Assembly: GCF_001433995.1 (NCBI RefSeq)
Contig: NZ_AZCX01000009.1
Location: 1 to 64,000 of the forward strand
DNA length: 64,000 nucleotides
Origin: Secundilactobacillus kimchicus JCM 15530
GTDB taxonomy: Bacteria; Bacillota; Bacilli; Lactobacillales; Lactobacillaceae
Reading direction: 5' to 3'
Positions 27,710 through 37,420 of the stretch are shown piece after piece. Below the pieces are notes generated by a model that saw only the letters and a list, made by a program, of their open reading frames with translations, had not been told where the DNA came from and did not search any database. Both the position numbers and the translations under genes were made by a program. Position 1 is the stretch's first letter. The number at the start of each line of letters is the position of its first letter.

Positions 27710-28429
27710 TTATTTTAATCCCGCAATCATTTTCTTAATGGCTTGCTGTTGAAATTCAGCCGTTGCCGTTTTGACCAACTCAGCCCGCTTGGCCTTCGAC
27801 ATCGTCGGGTCCTGCTTCATGGCTGCTGTTACCTGTGCCGTCACGTAAGCTTGACCTTCCTTTTTCATCTTGGCTTGAGCCGCTTTATTGCCCATCTGTT
27901 TCTTTAATTGGTTGGCTTGCGTTGCCGTCAGCACAACCCAGTCTTTGTTGATATGGAATGTATTCGTCCGTTTGACGAACGCCTTATTTTGGCCTGAGAT
28001 GCCAAACCAGAACTTAGCGGCCCCACTCTTGTAGACCCACCGCGTTGTTTTCACTTCGAGATACGGCCGGTCAGCTGTCACCACGACCTTGTTTTTAGTC
28101 GCCGCGTCCGCTTGAGTGTGAACCGTCTTCTTAGCATCCGCACTCGTTCGGTAGACGTACACCTGGTGTTTATTTGAACTGCCAATCGGTTGGTAAACCA
28201 ATGGCGACATCTGCTCGGAAGCCGATGTCGGGTAAATAAACTTCGTGGTCGTCACCGTTTCTTGCTTCATGCCGTAGTGGTCTTTCCAGTTCACCACGAT
28301 AAACCAGCTGCTGACAATGACGCCTACAATGGAGAGGGTCGTCAAAATAGTACTCAATGTTTTACCTGGCATGTAAATGAAAAACCAAAACGATAAGACG
28401 GTAAAAATCGCTAATGCTGCAACGATCAT
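27710..28429 (-). CDS. DUF4811 membrane protein
   Basis: 239 residues: two membrane helices (about 2-20 and 28-46), then an extracytoplasmic or soluble domain with VYVYRTS and YLEVKTTRWVYKS, and a charged C-terminal helix rich in Ala, Lys and Gln. It overlaps the MFS exporter by four bases (ATGA), a pair conserved in lactobacilli. A partner role for the exporter is inferred; no mechanism is known to me. Confidence 0.82.
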   Translation of the reverse strand: MIVAALAIFTVLSFWFFIYMPGKTLSTILTTLSIVGVIVSSWFIVVNWKDHYGMKQETVTTTKFIYPTSASEQMSPLVYQPIGSSNKHQVYVYRTSADAKKTVHTQADAATKNKVVVTADRPYLEVKTTRWVYKSGAAKFWFGISGQNKAFVKRTNTFHINKDWVVLTATQANQLKKQMGNKAAQAKMKKEGQAYVTAQVTAAMKQDPTMSKAKRAELVKTATAEFQQQAIKKMIAGLK

Positions 28430-29901
28430 TTGGCGTCACCTCCACTCACCTTATAGTCTGAAGCTTGGCCACGGTTCTTCATGAAGAAGGCCGTAATAAG
28501 GGCCAGCACACAGAAGACAACGGCAACCATGAAGGCCGCATGATACCCATCAAGCGTTGCATTAATCGCCGCATCCTTGTAATGTAGCGGGTTCGTCTTA
28601 AGCAGGTGCTTGCCTGGCATGCCATTGTTGGCAACGTTGGTCAGCACACTGGTTAAGATTGCCGTCCCAACCGAGCTGGCAATTTGCCGTTGCGTGTTGT
28701 TGACCGCCGTCCCATGACCAATTAAGTGAACAGGCAACGCGTTCATCCCAACAGTCGTTGCTGGCATCATCGCCATGGCAATCCCAAACATCCGAACCGC
28801 ATATAAGAAGACGATGTAGATGGTTGGCGTGTCTTTAGTAATGAAGATAAATGGAATAGACCCCAAGGTCAGTAACAACATCCCCATGATTGAGAGCCGT
28901 TTAGCGCCATACTTGTCAACGGCCCGGCCAGTGATAGGGCTCATAACCCCCATCATCAACGCCCCAAATAACAGGGTTAGCCCTGAGTTCAGAGCCGACA
29001 TCCCCTTCACAATTTGCAGGTACAACGGAATCACCATTTCAACTCCAACCATGGCCATCATGGAAACGGAACTTAAGATGGCTGATACTGTAAATGGCAC
29101 TGACCGATAAACCCGTAATTCCAAGAAAGGATCCTTCATGGTCAATTGCCGCCAAACGAAGAGACCGATCACGATGACGCCGACAATGAGGAATGACAGG
29201 ACTTTTGCGCTCCCCCAACCGTCGTCACCAACGCTTGAGAAACCGTAAAGAAGACTACCAAACCCAACCGTTGATAATGCCACGGAAAGCCAGTCTAGGC
29301 TCTTCTTTTCATTTTCCAGCACACTCTTCACAAAGAAGAAGGCTAAAACGACCGTCAAAATCAAAATGGGTAGCGTCATCCCGAACAAGTCACGCCATGT
29401 CCAGTTGTCAATCACCCAACCTGACAGAGTCGGACCAATCGCTGGAGCGAGCCCAATAACGATTCCGGCTAGGCCCATCGCAGTTCCCCGCCGTTCTGGT
29501 GGGAAAATGGACAACATCAATGTTTGTAACAATGGCATGGTCACACCCACACCAACCGCTTGAATCAAGCGTCCCGTTAACAGCGTTGCAAAATTAGGCG
29601 ACGTAAAACAAACCGCTGTCCCAATCGTAAACACCGTCATGGCCGTAATGTACAGCCATTTTGAATTAAACCGAGTACTTAACCAAGCACTAATTGGGAT
29701 CATAATCCCGTTAACCAACATAAATCCGGTCGTTAACCATTGAACGGTCGACGTATTAATGTCAAACGCGTTCATAATCGTTGGGTAGGCCGTAGATAGA
29801 ATTGTTTGATTTAAGACCGTACAAAACGTTCCCACAAGAATCACGAGAATCATTAATGTCCGGTTATACTTTTTGCCGTTTGTGTCAACCGCAGCTCCCA
29901 C
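28426..29901 (-). CDS. MFS drug exporter, DHA2 (EmrB/LmrB-like)
   Basis: 491 residues with 14 membrane segments. DHA2 features: LNQTILSTAYPTIM in helix 1, LTTGFMLVNGIMIPISAWLS (motif D1 region), GRLIQAVGVGVTMPLLQT and the antiporter motif GLAPAIGPTLSGW. Proton-driven export of lipophilic compounds. Divergent from the MerR regulator, with back-to-back -35 boxes. Confidence 0.9.
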   Translation of the reverse strand: MGAAVDTNGKKYNRTLMILVILVGTFCTVLNQTILSTAYPTIMNAFDINTSTVQWLTTGFMLVNGIMIPISAWLSTRFNSKWLYITAMTVFTIGTAVCFTSPNFATLLTGRLIQAVGVGVTMPLLQTLMLSIFPPERRGTAMGLAGIVIGLAPAIGPTLSGWVIDNWTWRDLFGMTLPILILTVVLAFFFVKSVLENEKKSLDWLSVALSTVGFGSLLYGFSSVGDDGWGSAKVLSFLIVGVIVIGLFVWRQLTMKDPFLELRVYRSVPFTVSAILSSVSMMAMVGVEMVIPLYLQIVKGMSALNSGLTLLFGALMMGVMSPITGRAVDKYGAKRLSIMGMLLLTLGSIPFIFITKDTPTIYIVFLYAVRMFGIAMAMMPATTVGMNALPVHLIGHGTAVNNTQRQIASSVGTAILTSVLTNVANNGMPGKHLLKTNPLHYKDAAINATLDGYHAAFMVAVVFCVLALITAFFMKNRGQASDYKVSGGDAK

Positions 29902-29943
29902 GCTTCATTACCTTCTTTACCTCTATTTTTTAAACTGCAAACA

Positions 29944-30005
29944 ACTATAATCTTATCCACGGCAGTTGTCAACTATCTTGACAATGTTATTTAAATATAT
30001 ATACT
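29944..30005. promoter_or_regulatory. Divergent promoters and palindromic operator
   Basis: Minus strand: -35 TTGACA (29967-29972), 17-base spacer, -10 TATAGT (29944-29949). Plus strand: -35 TTGACA (29978-29983), 16-base spacer, -10 TATACT (30000-30005). The two -35 boxes form TTGTCAA-N5-TTGACAA, a perfect palindrome (29966-29984) that is the likely MerR-family operator controlling both genes. Confidence 0.8.
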
Positions 30006-30114
30006 GTATCTTAAGAAATATAATATTCGCATCAGATTATCTACTAACAGAAACCGGATTAAACAGGCAAAGAAAACCGTTACAAGCGATCACTATTCTC
30101 TCGGAGGCTAACCA

Positions 30115-30573
30115 GTGAACATCTTAAATGACCCACAATTTCGCGAAAAATTTAACCACATCGCAACTCAATCAGATCTTAAACTAGGAATTGGTAACCT
30201 TGCTGAGGCCAGTGGCCTGAGTCAAAGCCAGCTCCGCTACTGGGAACAAAAGGGCTACATCACCAGTGAAAGCGGCCCCAAGAAGAACCGAAAGTACAGT
30301 TACGGCATTCTCATTAAAGTGTTGGTGATCAAAGCCTACTTAGAAGAGGGCTTTACTTTAGCAACCGCCGCAAAAAAGGCGGTGGCACATAAACAAATGG
30401 CCAACACACTGAAACAGTTTGTGATGGATCGGTTTGCGGGGTTATCCATCGTCGATGATGTCCCAACCATCAACTTAGGACCAGTGGCCGACCATCCTGA
30501 CGAGACGTTGTATGCCTTTGTGACACCCAAAGGCACTGAACTTAGACTCCTACCTAATGACACTGGCAAATAA
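30115..30573 (+). CDS. MerR-family transcriptional regulator
   Basis: 152 residues. The N-terminal MerR helix-turn-helix spans about 22-80: LAEASGLSQSQLRYWEQKGYI and the wing with SGPKKNRKYSYG. A short C-terminal ligand or dimer region follows. Starts at GTG with GGAGG seven bases upstream. Divergent from the exporter it probably controls. Confidence 0.9.
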   Translation: MNILNDPQFREKFNHIATQSDLKLGIGNLAEASGLSQSQLRYWEQKGYITSESGPKKNRKYSYGILIKVLVIKAYLEEGFTLATAAKKAVAHKQMANTLKQFVMDRFAGLSIVDDVPTINLGPVADHPDETLYAFVTPKGTELRLLPNDTGK

Positions 30574-30650
30574 ATGACCGCTTTAATTATTCGGTCACAA
30601 GCCAAATTAATATCATATAATGAAGGCCCCTTTTATACATTCTACTTGGT

Positions 30651-30679
30651 TTGACACATCCCACTCAGTTTTGTATAGT
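30651..30679 (+). promoter_or_regulatory. Promoter of secreted protein gene
   Basis: -35 TTGACA (30651-30656), 17-base spacer, -10 TATAGT (30674-30679), a near-consensus sigma-A promoter. Confidence 0.9.
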
Positions 30680-30704
30680 CACCGGAAGAGGTGAATCCTA
30701 ATTT

Positions 30705-31412
30705 ATGAAAAGACTGCTATTTTTAATTCCAACTATTTTGACTGTCACACTATTGTCACTAACCCTATCGACCACACAATCAAGTGCCAAAAGTTACCCG
30801 GAGGTTATTTCAAATCGTCTTTCAGGCGGTGCAGCTACCTCAAGAAACTTCTGGGCAAACGATTCAAATGCAATTTACAGCAAAGCGGGTATCCTGCCAG
30901 GGGCACGATTGGTTACATCTAAATCAATGTTAAACAGTTACAAGGTTGGTGCAAGTACTGACAAACTACTGGTCCATGCTGCTTATACTTTACGTGGTTA
31001 CCAGACTGCGAAACTGAGTAACGGTTCCTACTATATGAAGGTAGTCTCTTTCAATGGTAAGATCCGCGGTTGGATTTACGTTGGAAAGACCAACCCAGCA
31101 CTCAACGGATTCCAAAATGTCGGTGGTGGCTTGCAGTACGTGACTACAACTCGAACAGCGCCACTACCCACCCAGCTCTATAAACTTCGTGCCGGCTCCG
31201 CCAACGCACTCTGGAATTATCCATACCTTTCACAATATAAAGCCAGAAAACTGGATGGGTCATTATCTACTTACCAAAACGATATCTTCAAAGTCACTAA
31301 ATCGATTTACTTAACTGCACCTGAAGGTCGAATGTATTATTACGTTACTAGTCAAGAACACCCGACTATCCAAGGCTGGATTTTCGTTCACGGCTTGCAA
31401 GCAATCAAATAG
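30705..31412 (+). CDS. Secreted protein with two SH3/GW-like modules
   Basis: 235 residues. Signal peptide (MKRLLFLIPTILTVTLLSL..., cleavage after SSA near 28). Two repeats of a GW-like wall-binding module: about 50-125 (YYMKVVSFNGKIRGWIYVGK) and 150-235 (MYYYVTSQEHPTIQGWIFVHG). No catalytic domain. It has its own strong promoter and terminator, so it is monocistronic. A wall-associated protein of unknown role. Confidence 0.8.
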   Translation: MKRLLFLIPTILTVTLLSLTLSTTQSSAKSYPEVISNRLSGGAATSRNFWANDSNAIYSKAGILPGARLVTSKSMLNSYKVGASTDKLLVHAAYTLRGYQTAKLSNGSYYMKVVSFNGKIRGWIYVGKTNPALNGFQNVGGGLQYVTTTRTAPLPTQLYKLRAGSANALWNYPYLSQYKARKLDGSLSTYQNDIFKVTKSIYLTAPEGRMYYYVTSQEHPTIQGWIFVHGLQAIK

Positions 31413-31459
31413 TGCCGAAATTGAGACACCAAGACTGTGACGTATCATAAAACAAATAT

Positions 31460-31495
31460 AGACGCAAAACCGAATTTGAGTTTTGCGTCTTTTTC
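31460..31495 (+). terminator. Terminator after secreted protein
   Basis: AGACGCAAAAC and GTTTTGCGTCT with a TTTTT run. Confidence 0.9.
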
Positions 31496-31523
31496 CTTGA
31501 GGCGGATTATTTGAATGGCCGAA

Positions 31524-31901
31524 TTAAGCTTGTTCAAAGAAATAGTAGGTTTTGCTTGATGGGCGATACCGAATCGCCATAACGCCTTCGCTTTTTTGAT
31601 ACTTCATATACAGTGGTTTAAAATTGGTGAAATTAATTCGATACCAGCCGTTTTTGACCCTCTGATATGAACCAACATGTGCCAAATCCGTATCAATCTT
31701 AATATAGTGCCCGGTGATAACCATCTTGATGCTGTTTGACAGGTAGTGCCCCTGCCACGTTTTTCCAATCGTCCGCTTACTAGCTGCTTGCACCGTCGTT
31801 GGTTGACCAGTTAACTGTTGATCAAAAGTCGGAATTGCAACCAACGTCGCCCCTACCGCAATGGTTGCAACGACTAACTTTAAAGATTGTGCGTACTTCA
31901 T
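31524..31901 (-). CDS. Small secreted protein
   Basis: 125 residues. Signal peptide about 1-40 ending VQAA-S. The remaining 85 residues are rich in Tyr, Lys and beta-forming residues (TWQGHYLSNSIKMVITGHYIKI, given in part). Not recognised as a named family. GGAGGGG precedes the ATG. Confidence 0.7.
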   Translation of the reverse strand: MKYAQSLKLVVATIAVGATLVAIPTFDQQLTGQPTTVQAASKRTIGKTWQGHYLSNSIKMVITGHYIKIDTDLAHVGSYQRVKNGWYRINFTNFKPLYMKYQKSEGVMAIRYRPSSKTYYFFEQA

Positions 31902-32034
31902 AAAACCCCTCCTAAATACTTCGTGAATCCGTCAATATTAAGTCGCCTAACCCCCATAAATAAATGTTACGACTTTTATAAAGTGTAACATATCGGACTT
32001 TTTTTCGATATCTCAATTTATCAATCTATTCATT

Positions 32035-32075
32035 AAAAAAACCATTCCTGAAAGTGAAAATTCAGGAATGGTTTT
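32035..32075 (-). terminator. Terminator of PadR-DUF1700-DUF4097 operon
   Basis: AAAACCATTCCTGAA and TTCAGGAATGGTTTT around AGTGAAAA, with a T run on the minus strand. Confidence 0.9.
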
Positions 32076-32107
32076 GCTTTTAAAACCCACTTAGTTATGC
32101 GAATCGT

Positions 32108-33040
32108 CTACTGGTTAACAGTAATGTCACCGGAGTTCGTCTTCAGGCGATAACTAACCGCCTGATGACTCGGTTGACCAAAGCTACTTTGACCGTGACC
32201 GTATACGGAAATATCCCCGTCTTGGGTTGACGTCGTCACGAGGTTTCGCCGACTCTTGACGATTTGCCCGTTGATGTCGCCAGAATCAAATGACGCTGTC
32301 AAGCTGGACCTAACCCGCTCATTTTCAAAGTTAAGATCTCCACTTTGACCGGATATTGTCAGGGCCTGCCACTGATTATCAGATAATGTCACATCACCAT
32401 AAGTGGTCTTAATACGACTCGCTTGGTCGTTAAACGTCGAGTGCCGAACGGTGACGTCAAGACTCCCCTCAAAGGATAAACTCGGCGCTTTCACCCGGTC
32501 TAACTGAACGTCAAAGTATGAATCCGACACCATTGATAACGGCTTCTTCAGAGTTACATCGGTGAGCGAAATATCGCCGGAGCCATCCGTTCCCTTTAGC
32601 TCGTCAATCACAACATCGTTAATCGAAAGACTCGCGCTGCCTTGATTAGTGACCTGCTTTAACCGGGTAGACTTTGGAATCGTAATCTGAACCGACTGAC
32701 CACTGCTCGTGAACGGATCACCAAACATGACGTTTGCGTTCTCCGAGCTGCTGACCGTCAACTCGTGATTCTTAAACGTCGTCGTAATTGGATGACTTTT
32801 TGAAGCGCGTACTTTTACTTGCGCCACGTTCCCACGTTTGATCGACACATTATCATAGTTGGCGCTATTGATGACAATCGTTTGAATACCCGTCAATGAT
32901 TGCGTCTTATCCGTTCGCGCGTCAACTCGGACACCATCATCCCAATAAACGGCATGAAGTCCGTCGTGACCAACGCCAAAAGCGGTTAAAATCAGGCCAA
33001 CGACGACCAGCACTATTCCTGAAATAAGCGTTTTTTTCAT
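32108..33040 (-). CDS. DUF4097 family beta-strand repeat protein
   Basis: 310 residues: one N-terminal membrane helix (ISGIVLVVVGLILTAFGV) and a right-handed beta-helix-like domain with repeated D(I/L)(S/N)...V units such as SGDISLTDV, YGDVTLSD, SGDLNFEN and DGDISVYG. This matches DUF4097/LiaG-type envelope proteins. Last gene of the operon, sharing one base with the stop of the DUF1700 gene. Confidence 0.85.
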   Translation of the reverse strand: MKKTLISGIVLVVVGLILTAFGVGHDGLHAVYWDDGVRVDARTDKTQSLTGIQTIVINSANYDNVSIKRGNVAQVKVRASKSHPITTTFKNHELTVSSSENANVMFGDPFTSSGQSVQITIPKSTRLKQVTNQGSASLSINDVVIDELKGTDGSGDISLTDVTLKKPLSMVSDSYFDVQLDRVKAPSLSFEGSLDVTVRHSTFNDQASRIKTTYGDVTLSDNQWQALTISGQSGDLNFENERVRSSLTASFDSGDINGQIVKSRRNLVTTSTQDGDISVYGHGQSSFGQPSHQAVSYRLKTNSGDITVNQ

Positions 33041-33660
33041 TATTGATCACGCCTTTCTTCTGCTTTATTCTTCCGACTTAGTTTTGCGTATAGCCACTTG
33101 CTGATTGATAGCGCACCACGAATCAAACCACGAATCAACCAGATAAGAGCGGGAATCAAAATCAAGAAAGCGCCAATCGCAGCGAGGCCCCCACCAAGGT
33201 AAGTCATCGCTACCCAGCCATTTGTCCCAATCAGTGAAATGCCAAAGAAAATGGCGACAACCGCGACTAACAGAATACTAAAGACAATCACAACTGCCGC
33301 GAATATGATAGCCACCGCCGACACCAAAACGGCAAACATAATGCCTAAGACCACAACGGCAATCGGAATCGTGATCGGCGTTGACAAGATCGCCAAGATA
33401 ATAATCCAAATGGTGCGGACTTCCGATTGCGGCTTAGGATCAGCCGCTTGGCTCGCGGTCCCATCTAATAGTCGGATGGAGTAGTCCGCGAGCACCTTAC
33501 GCGCTAACTGTTTTGGCGATCCCAATTCACCAACTGCCTGATCATAGGTCTCAAAACCACCGTCTTCCAAATACTCCTGATAAAAGCTGACCACTTCGTC
33601 ACGTTCCGTGGCGCCTAATTGGCCCAGGTACCCGCTAAACTCTTTAATGTAGTTATTCAT
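33040..33660 (-). CDS. DUF1700 membrane protein
   Basis: 206 residues. The cytosolic N-terminal part (MNNYIKEFSGYLGQLGATERDEVVSFYQEYLEDGG, quoted in parts) is the DUF1700 signature with a conserved E.V.FY.EYL.D. At least three membrane helices follow. The ATG at 33660, nine bases after GGAGATG, is preferred over 33672. Overlaps padR by eight bases, so it is coupled. This trio resembles envelope-stress modules. Confidence 0.88.
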   Translation of the reverse strand: MNNYIKEFSGYLGQLGATERDEVVSFYQEYLEDGGFETYDQAVGELGSPKQLARKVLADYSIRLLDGTASQAADPKPQSEVRTIWIIILAILSTPITIPIAVVVLGIMFAVLVSAVAIIFAAVVIVFSILLVAVVAIFFGISLIGTNGWVAMTYLGGGLAAIGAFLILIPALIWLIRGLIRGALSISKWLYAKLSRKNKAEERRDQ

Positions 33661-33973
33661 GAGTTGTCTCATCTCCTAACATCTTGTCTATCCCTCCACG
33701 AAAGTGTTGCCATTCCTCACGAATTGTCGCTAGTTGCGTTCGCCCAGTGTCGGTTAAATGATAATACCGCCGATTTCGACCTTGATAGGGTTCATCATGA
33801 GTTGTTAACCAGCCATTCTTTTTCAACCGCCTTAATACGGGATACATGGTTGATTCCGAAACCGTAATCGCTGCTTGAACCCGTTGCGTTAAGGCGTAAC
33901 CGTAATAGTCTTCCTCTTCTAGAATGGCCAACACACACCCATCCAGAAGCTCAGAGCTCACTTGAATTGCCAC
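33653..33973 (-). CDS. PadR-family transcriptional regulator
   Basis: 106 residues. PadR winged helix: ILEEEDYYGYALTQRV near 18, STMYPVLRRLKKNGWLTT near 42, and RYYHLTDTGR near 70. First gene of the operon and presumably its autoregulator, with DUF1700 and DUF4097 genes downstream. Confidence 0.92.
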   Translation of the reverse strand: MAIQVSSELLDGCVLAILEEEDYYGYALTQRVQAAITVSESTMYPVLRRLKKNGWLTTHDEPYQGRNRRYYHLTDTGRTQLATIREEWQHFRGGIDKMLGDETTHE

Positions 33974-34086
33974 ACTATCACCTCCACAATATTATATGTC
34001 ATATAATATGATTTCGAATACATCTTAACCTAGGGCAGGAGACTCGTCAAGGATTTAATTCTGTTTTTTGTGTTTCATTTAATTAT

Positions 34087-34575
34087 CTAGCTGAAACGTG
34101 AAAAAAAGCCAACTCCTGGCCATATAAGCCAAATAACGCGCATGACCCTTGGTCACACGCGTTGGTTTTTTCGTCTACCTAGCTGAAACGCGCAAAATAA
34201 GCCAGCTCCCGGCCATATAAGCCAAATAACGCGCATGACCCTTGGTCACACGCGTTGGTTTTCTCGTCTACCTAGCTGAAACGCGCAAAATAAGCCAGCT
34301 CCCGGCCATATAAGCCAAATAACGCGCATGACCCTTGGTCACACGCGTTGGTTTTCTCGTCTACCTAGCTGAAACGCGCAAAATAAGCCAGCTCCCGGCC
34401 ATATAAGCCAAATAACGCGCATGACCCTTGGTCACACGCGTTGGTTTTCTCGTCTACCTAGCTGAAACGCGCAAAATAAGCCAGCTCCCAGCCATATAAG
34501 CCAAATAACGCGCATGACCCTTGGTCACACGCGTTATTTGGCTTATATTCTGGGAGCTAAACGGCTTATTTTGCG
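34087..34575. repeat. Tandem array of five ~93-bp hairpin repeats
   Basis: Units begin CTAGCTGAAACG at 34087, 34179, 34272, 34365 and 34458 (periods 92, 93, 93, 93). Units 2-4 are almost identical. Each holds AACGCG-ATGACC-CTT-GGTCA-CGCGTT, a hairpin followed by GGTTTT(C/T)TCG. The fifth unit's right half is replaced by an inverted copy of its own left half, so about 34468-34575 can fold into one stem of about 45 base pairs. It lies between padR and the PFL gene, downstream of the PFL gene in the minus direction. Confidence 0.9.
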
Positions 34576-34577
34576 CT

Positions 34578-35921
34578 CTAATTTTTAAAACTATGAATCG
34601 GCGCCGGAATTCGGCCGCCTCTCTGGATAAAGTCCGCGGGGGATGCCTCATTTACCGGCATTATTGGCGCCGTTCCAAATAAACTGCCAAAATCAATGCT
34701 GTCGCCGACGGTTTTACCGGGGACTGGGATGACCCGGACAGCCGTTGTTTTATTGTTAATCACGCCAATGGCTGCTTCATCCGCAATCATCCCACTCAAC
34801 GTTTCCGCAGAGGTGTCACCTGGGACCGCAATCATATCGAGACCAACCGAACAAACGGCCGTCATCGCCTCGAGCTTTTCAATGTTCAGATTGCCGCGAC
34901 TGACCGCTCGGATCATTTCCGCGTCTTCGGATACCGGAATAAAGGCACCAGACAACCCACCGACGTGTTCACAGGCCATCACCCCGCCTTTTTTAACCGC
35001 ATCGTTTAACAACGCAAGGGCAGCAGTCGTCCCTGCCGCCCCCACGCTCGTTAACCCGATCTCTTCGAGAATTTCAGCAACCGAATCGCCCTCATTAGGT
35101 GTCGGTGCCAACGACAGATCCACGATGCCAAAGGGAACGTTCAGCCGTTCTGCGGCCACATTCCCAACTAATTGACCCATGCGCGTCACCTTAAAGGCGG
35201 TTTTCTTAATGGTCTCAGAGACGACATCAATCGGTTCTCCTTTGACCTGTTCAAGCGCCCGCTTCACCACACCGGGGCCACTAATACCGACGTTAATCAC
35301 CCGATCAGCTTCACCAACACCATGAAAGGCCCCCGCCATAAACGGATTATCCTCCACTGCATTAGCAAAAATAACCAGACTCATGCAACTGACCGGATCA
35401 ATCGCCGCGAGGTTCTTCACCACGTGCCCCATCTGCGAAACGGCGTCCATGTTAATACCGGCCCGCGTTGACCCAACGTTAACAGAACTACAGACCCGGG
35501 TTGTTTCACTTAGCGCTTCGGGAATGGAGGCAATGAGCTTGCGGTCGCCTGACTGATAGCCCTTTTGAACGAGGGCTGAAAAACCACCAATCAGATCAAC
35601 GCCTAACGTTGCTGCTGCCCGGTCCATGACCTGAGCGTAAGCCACGTAATCATCATCATGGCACGCCGCAGCAACCATCGCGATTGGCGTGACCGATAAC
35701 CGCTTATTGATGATGGGAATGCCGTATTCCGCTTGAATCTCATCCGCCACTTTGACCAAATCACGGGCACTCTTGGTTAATTTGTCGTAAATCTTGGTGC
35801 GGGCTTTTTCGCCGTCACTATCAATACAGTCAAAAAGTGAAATACCCATGGTAATCGTCCGGATATCAAGTTTCTCTTCGGAAATCATTTGGATGGTTTC
35901 CATAATTTGTTGAGATTCCAT
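34578..35921 (-). CDS. PFL/DUF711 family protein
   Basis: 447 residues, full length. Opens with [19 protein letters not shown] and contains [52 protein letters not shown] and [17 protein letters not shown], all typical of this widely conserved protein of unknown biochemical role. GGAGG lies six bases before the ATG at 35921; the longer frame is rejected. Paired with the ACT-domain protein, as in most Firmicutes. Confidence 0.92.
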   Translation of the reverse strand: MESQQIMETIQMISEEKLDIRTITMGISLFDCIDSDGEKARTKIYDKLTKSARDLVKVADEIQAEYGIPIINKRLSVTPIAMVAAACHDDDYVAYAQVMDRAAATLGVDLIGGFSALVQKGYQSGDRKLIASIPEALSETTRVCSSVNVGSTRAGINMDAVSQMGHVVKNLAAIDPVSCMSLVIFANAVEDNPFMAGAFHGVGEADRVINVGISGPGVVKRALEQVKGEPIDVVSETIKKTAFKVTRMGQLVGNVAAERLNVPFGIVDLSLAPTPNEGDSVAEILEEIGLTSVGAAGTTAALALLNDAVKKGGVMACEHVGGLSGAFIPVSEDAEMIRAVSRGNLNIEKLEAMTAVCSVGLDMIAVPGDTSAETLSGMIADEAAIGVINNKTTAVRVIPVPGKTVGDSIDFGSLFGTAPIMPVNEASPADFIQRGGRIPAPIHSFKN

Positions 35922-35931
35922 TGACAGCCTC

Positions 35932-36204
35932 CTACAACTTCTGAATGGCGTCAAATAGTTCTTGACGCTGCATTCGAATATCGAGTCCTAGCTGCTGGCC
36001 GAGGTCGGCTAAGGCCGTTTTAATGCGGTCAAAAGACTGCTGTTCGCCGTCCCATTCCCCCATCAAAATCATCGTAAAACTACCATGCATTAAGGTCTGA
36101 GAAATATCTATAATATTGACCTTTAACTCGGCAAGCTGGCTGGCTACCCGGGCAACAATGCCGACTTGATCCTGACCCACTACGGTTATGATTGCTTTCA
36201 TCAC
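35932..36204 (-). CDS. ACT-domain protein
   Basis: 90 residues, a single ACT domain ([25 protein letters not shown], quoted as its typical opening). Small-molecule binding partner encoded ten bases before the PFL protein. Ligand unknown. Confidence 0.93.
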   Translation of the reverse strand: MMKAIITVVGQDQVGIVARVASQLAELKVNIIDISQTLMHGSFTMILMGEWDGEQQSFDRIKTALADLGQQLGLDIRMQRQELFDAIQKL

Positions 36205-36271
36205 ACAACACCATCCTCATGACTTCTAATTATTAGGTCAATCATACCCGATGAAAGCGGTATCGGCAATC

Positions 36272-37417
36272 CTAGACCGCCTTCAAAACCGATTCAATCA
36301 GGCTTAACCCACGTTGAAGATCCGCCGAAGACATCACGAGTGGTGGCAACAACCGGAGCGTGTTTCCAACGGCAGATAGCGTTAGGAGCCCTTTTTCATG
36401 GAGGGTTGAAATCACCTCAGATACTGGAACGGTGGCCGCCAAGTGAATACCAATCATCAGACCGCGGCCGGTCACAGCTGTTACGGCAGGGAGGTCCTCA
36501 AACGAAGCCAACACTGGCCATATTTGGTCAGCTTTTTGCGTCACTTCCGCTAAAAAGGCTGGCGTCAACGTCGTTAAAACGGCCTGAGCTGCAGCCATTG
36601 TCAACGGATTGCCCGCAAACGTGGACCCGTGACTCCCCGGGCCAAAGGCTGATTTCAATGCGCTTTTTCCAATCATCGCCCCAACCGGTAAGCCGTTCGC
36701 GAGCCCCTTAGCCGACGTGTAGATGTCCGGATCGAGTCCCACGCCTTCAAATGCAAAACGGGTCCCCGTCCTACCAATTCCCGTTTGAACTTCATCAATG
36801 ATTAACAGCGCACCGACTTGGTGGGCTTTGTCCTGAAGGTCTAAGAGCCATTGACGATCCGCCAAAATGACGCCTCCTTCACCTTGAATCACTTCGACAA
36901 TCACTGCGGCCGTCTGTGGCCCAACCGCCTTGAAAGCGGCCGGATCATTGAGCGTTTCAAAAACCATGTCAGGAACCAACGGACCAAAACCTTCTTTAAT
37001 ATGCAGATTACCCGTCATCGACATCGACCCGTACGTCCGCCCATGAAACGAGTGGTTAAACGATACGATCTGACTTCTTCCCGTCGCCTTTCGCGCTAAC
37101 TTCAGCGCAGCTTCATTGGCTTCAGTCCCGGAATTCGCAAAAAAGGCTAATCGGTCACTATCGCCGACCAATAGATGGGCGACAGACTCTTGTAGGTGAT
37201 TATTGTAAAGATTAGAGATATGCCACATCTTGGCTAACTGGTCGCTCACCGCTTGAGTCACGGCTGGATGCTGGTAGCCAAGGTTACAAACCCCGATGCC
37301 GGACGTAAAGTCTAAGTATTGTTTACCGGTCTCATCCGTAATCGTTACACCCTGACCAGACACGGGTTCAAATCCGAATCGGTCATAGGTTGGAAATACG
37401 TGTGTCATTGCTGCCAT
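36272..37417 (-). CDS. argD: Acetylornithine aminotransferase
   Basis: 381 residues, class III PLP aminotransferase. Motifs: TSGIGVCNLGYQHPAV, FFANSGTEANEAALKLAR, IVEVIQGEGGV, LLIIDEVQTGIGRTG and SAKGLANGLPVGAMI with the PLP lysine. Makes N-acetylornithine from N-acetylglutamate semialdehyde. Last gene of argCJBD, three bases after argB. Confidence 0.94.
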   Translation of the reverse strand: MAAMTHVFPTYDRFGFEPVSGQGVTITDETGKQYLDFTSGIGVCNLGYQHPAVTQAVSDQLAKMWHISNLYNNHLQESVAHLLVGDSDRLAFFANSGTEANEAALKLARKATGRSQIVSFNHSFHGRTYGSMSMTGNLHIKEGFGPLVPDMVFETLNDPAAFKAVGPQTAAVIVEVIQGEGGVILADRQWLLDLQDKAHQVGALLIIDEVQTGIGRTGTRFAFEGVGLDPDIYTSAKGLANGLPVGAMIGKSALKSAFGPGSHGSTFAGNPLTMAAAQAVLTTLTPAFLAEVTQKADQIWPVLASFEDLPAVTAVTGRGLMIGIHLAATVPVSEVISTLHEKGLLTLSAVGNTLRLLPPLVMSSADLQRGLSLIESVLKAV

Positions 37418-37420
37418 TAT

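Noticed and set aside
34087-34575. CRISPR array
   Set aside because: The period is about 93 bp with no unique spacers; the units are identical over their full length, so it is a tandem hairpin repeat.
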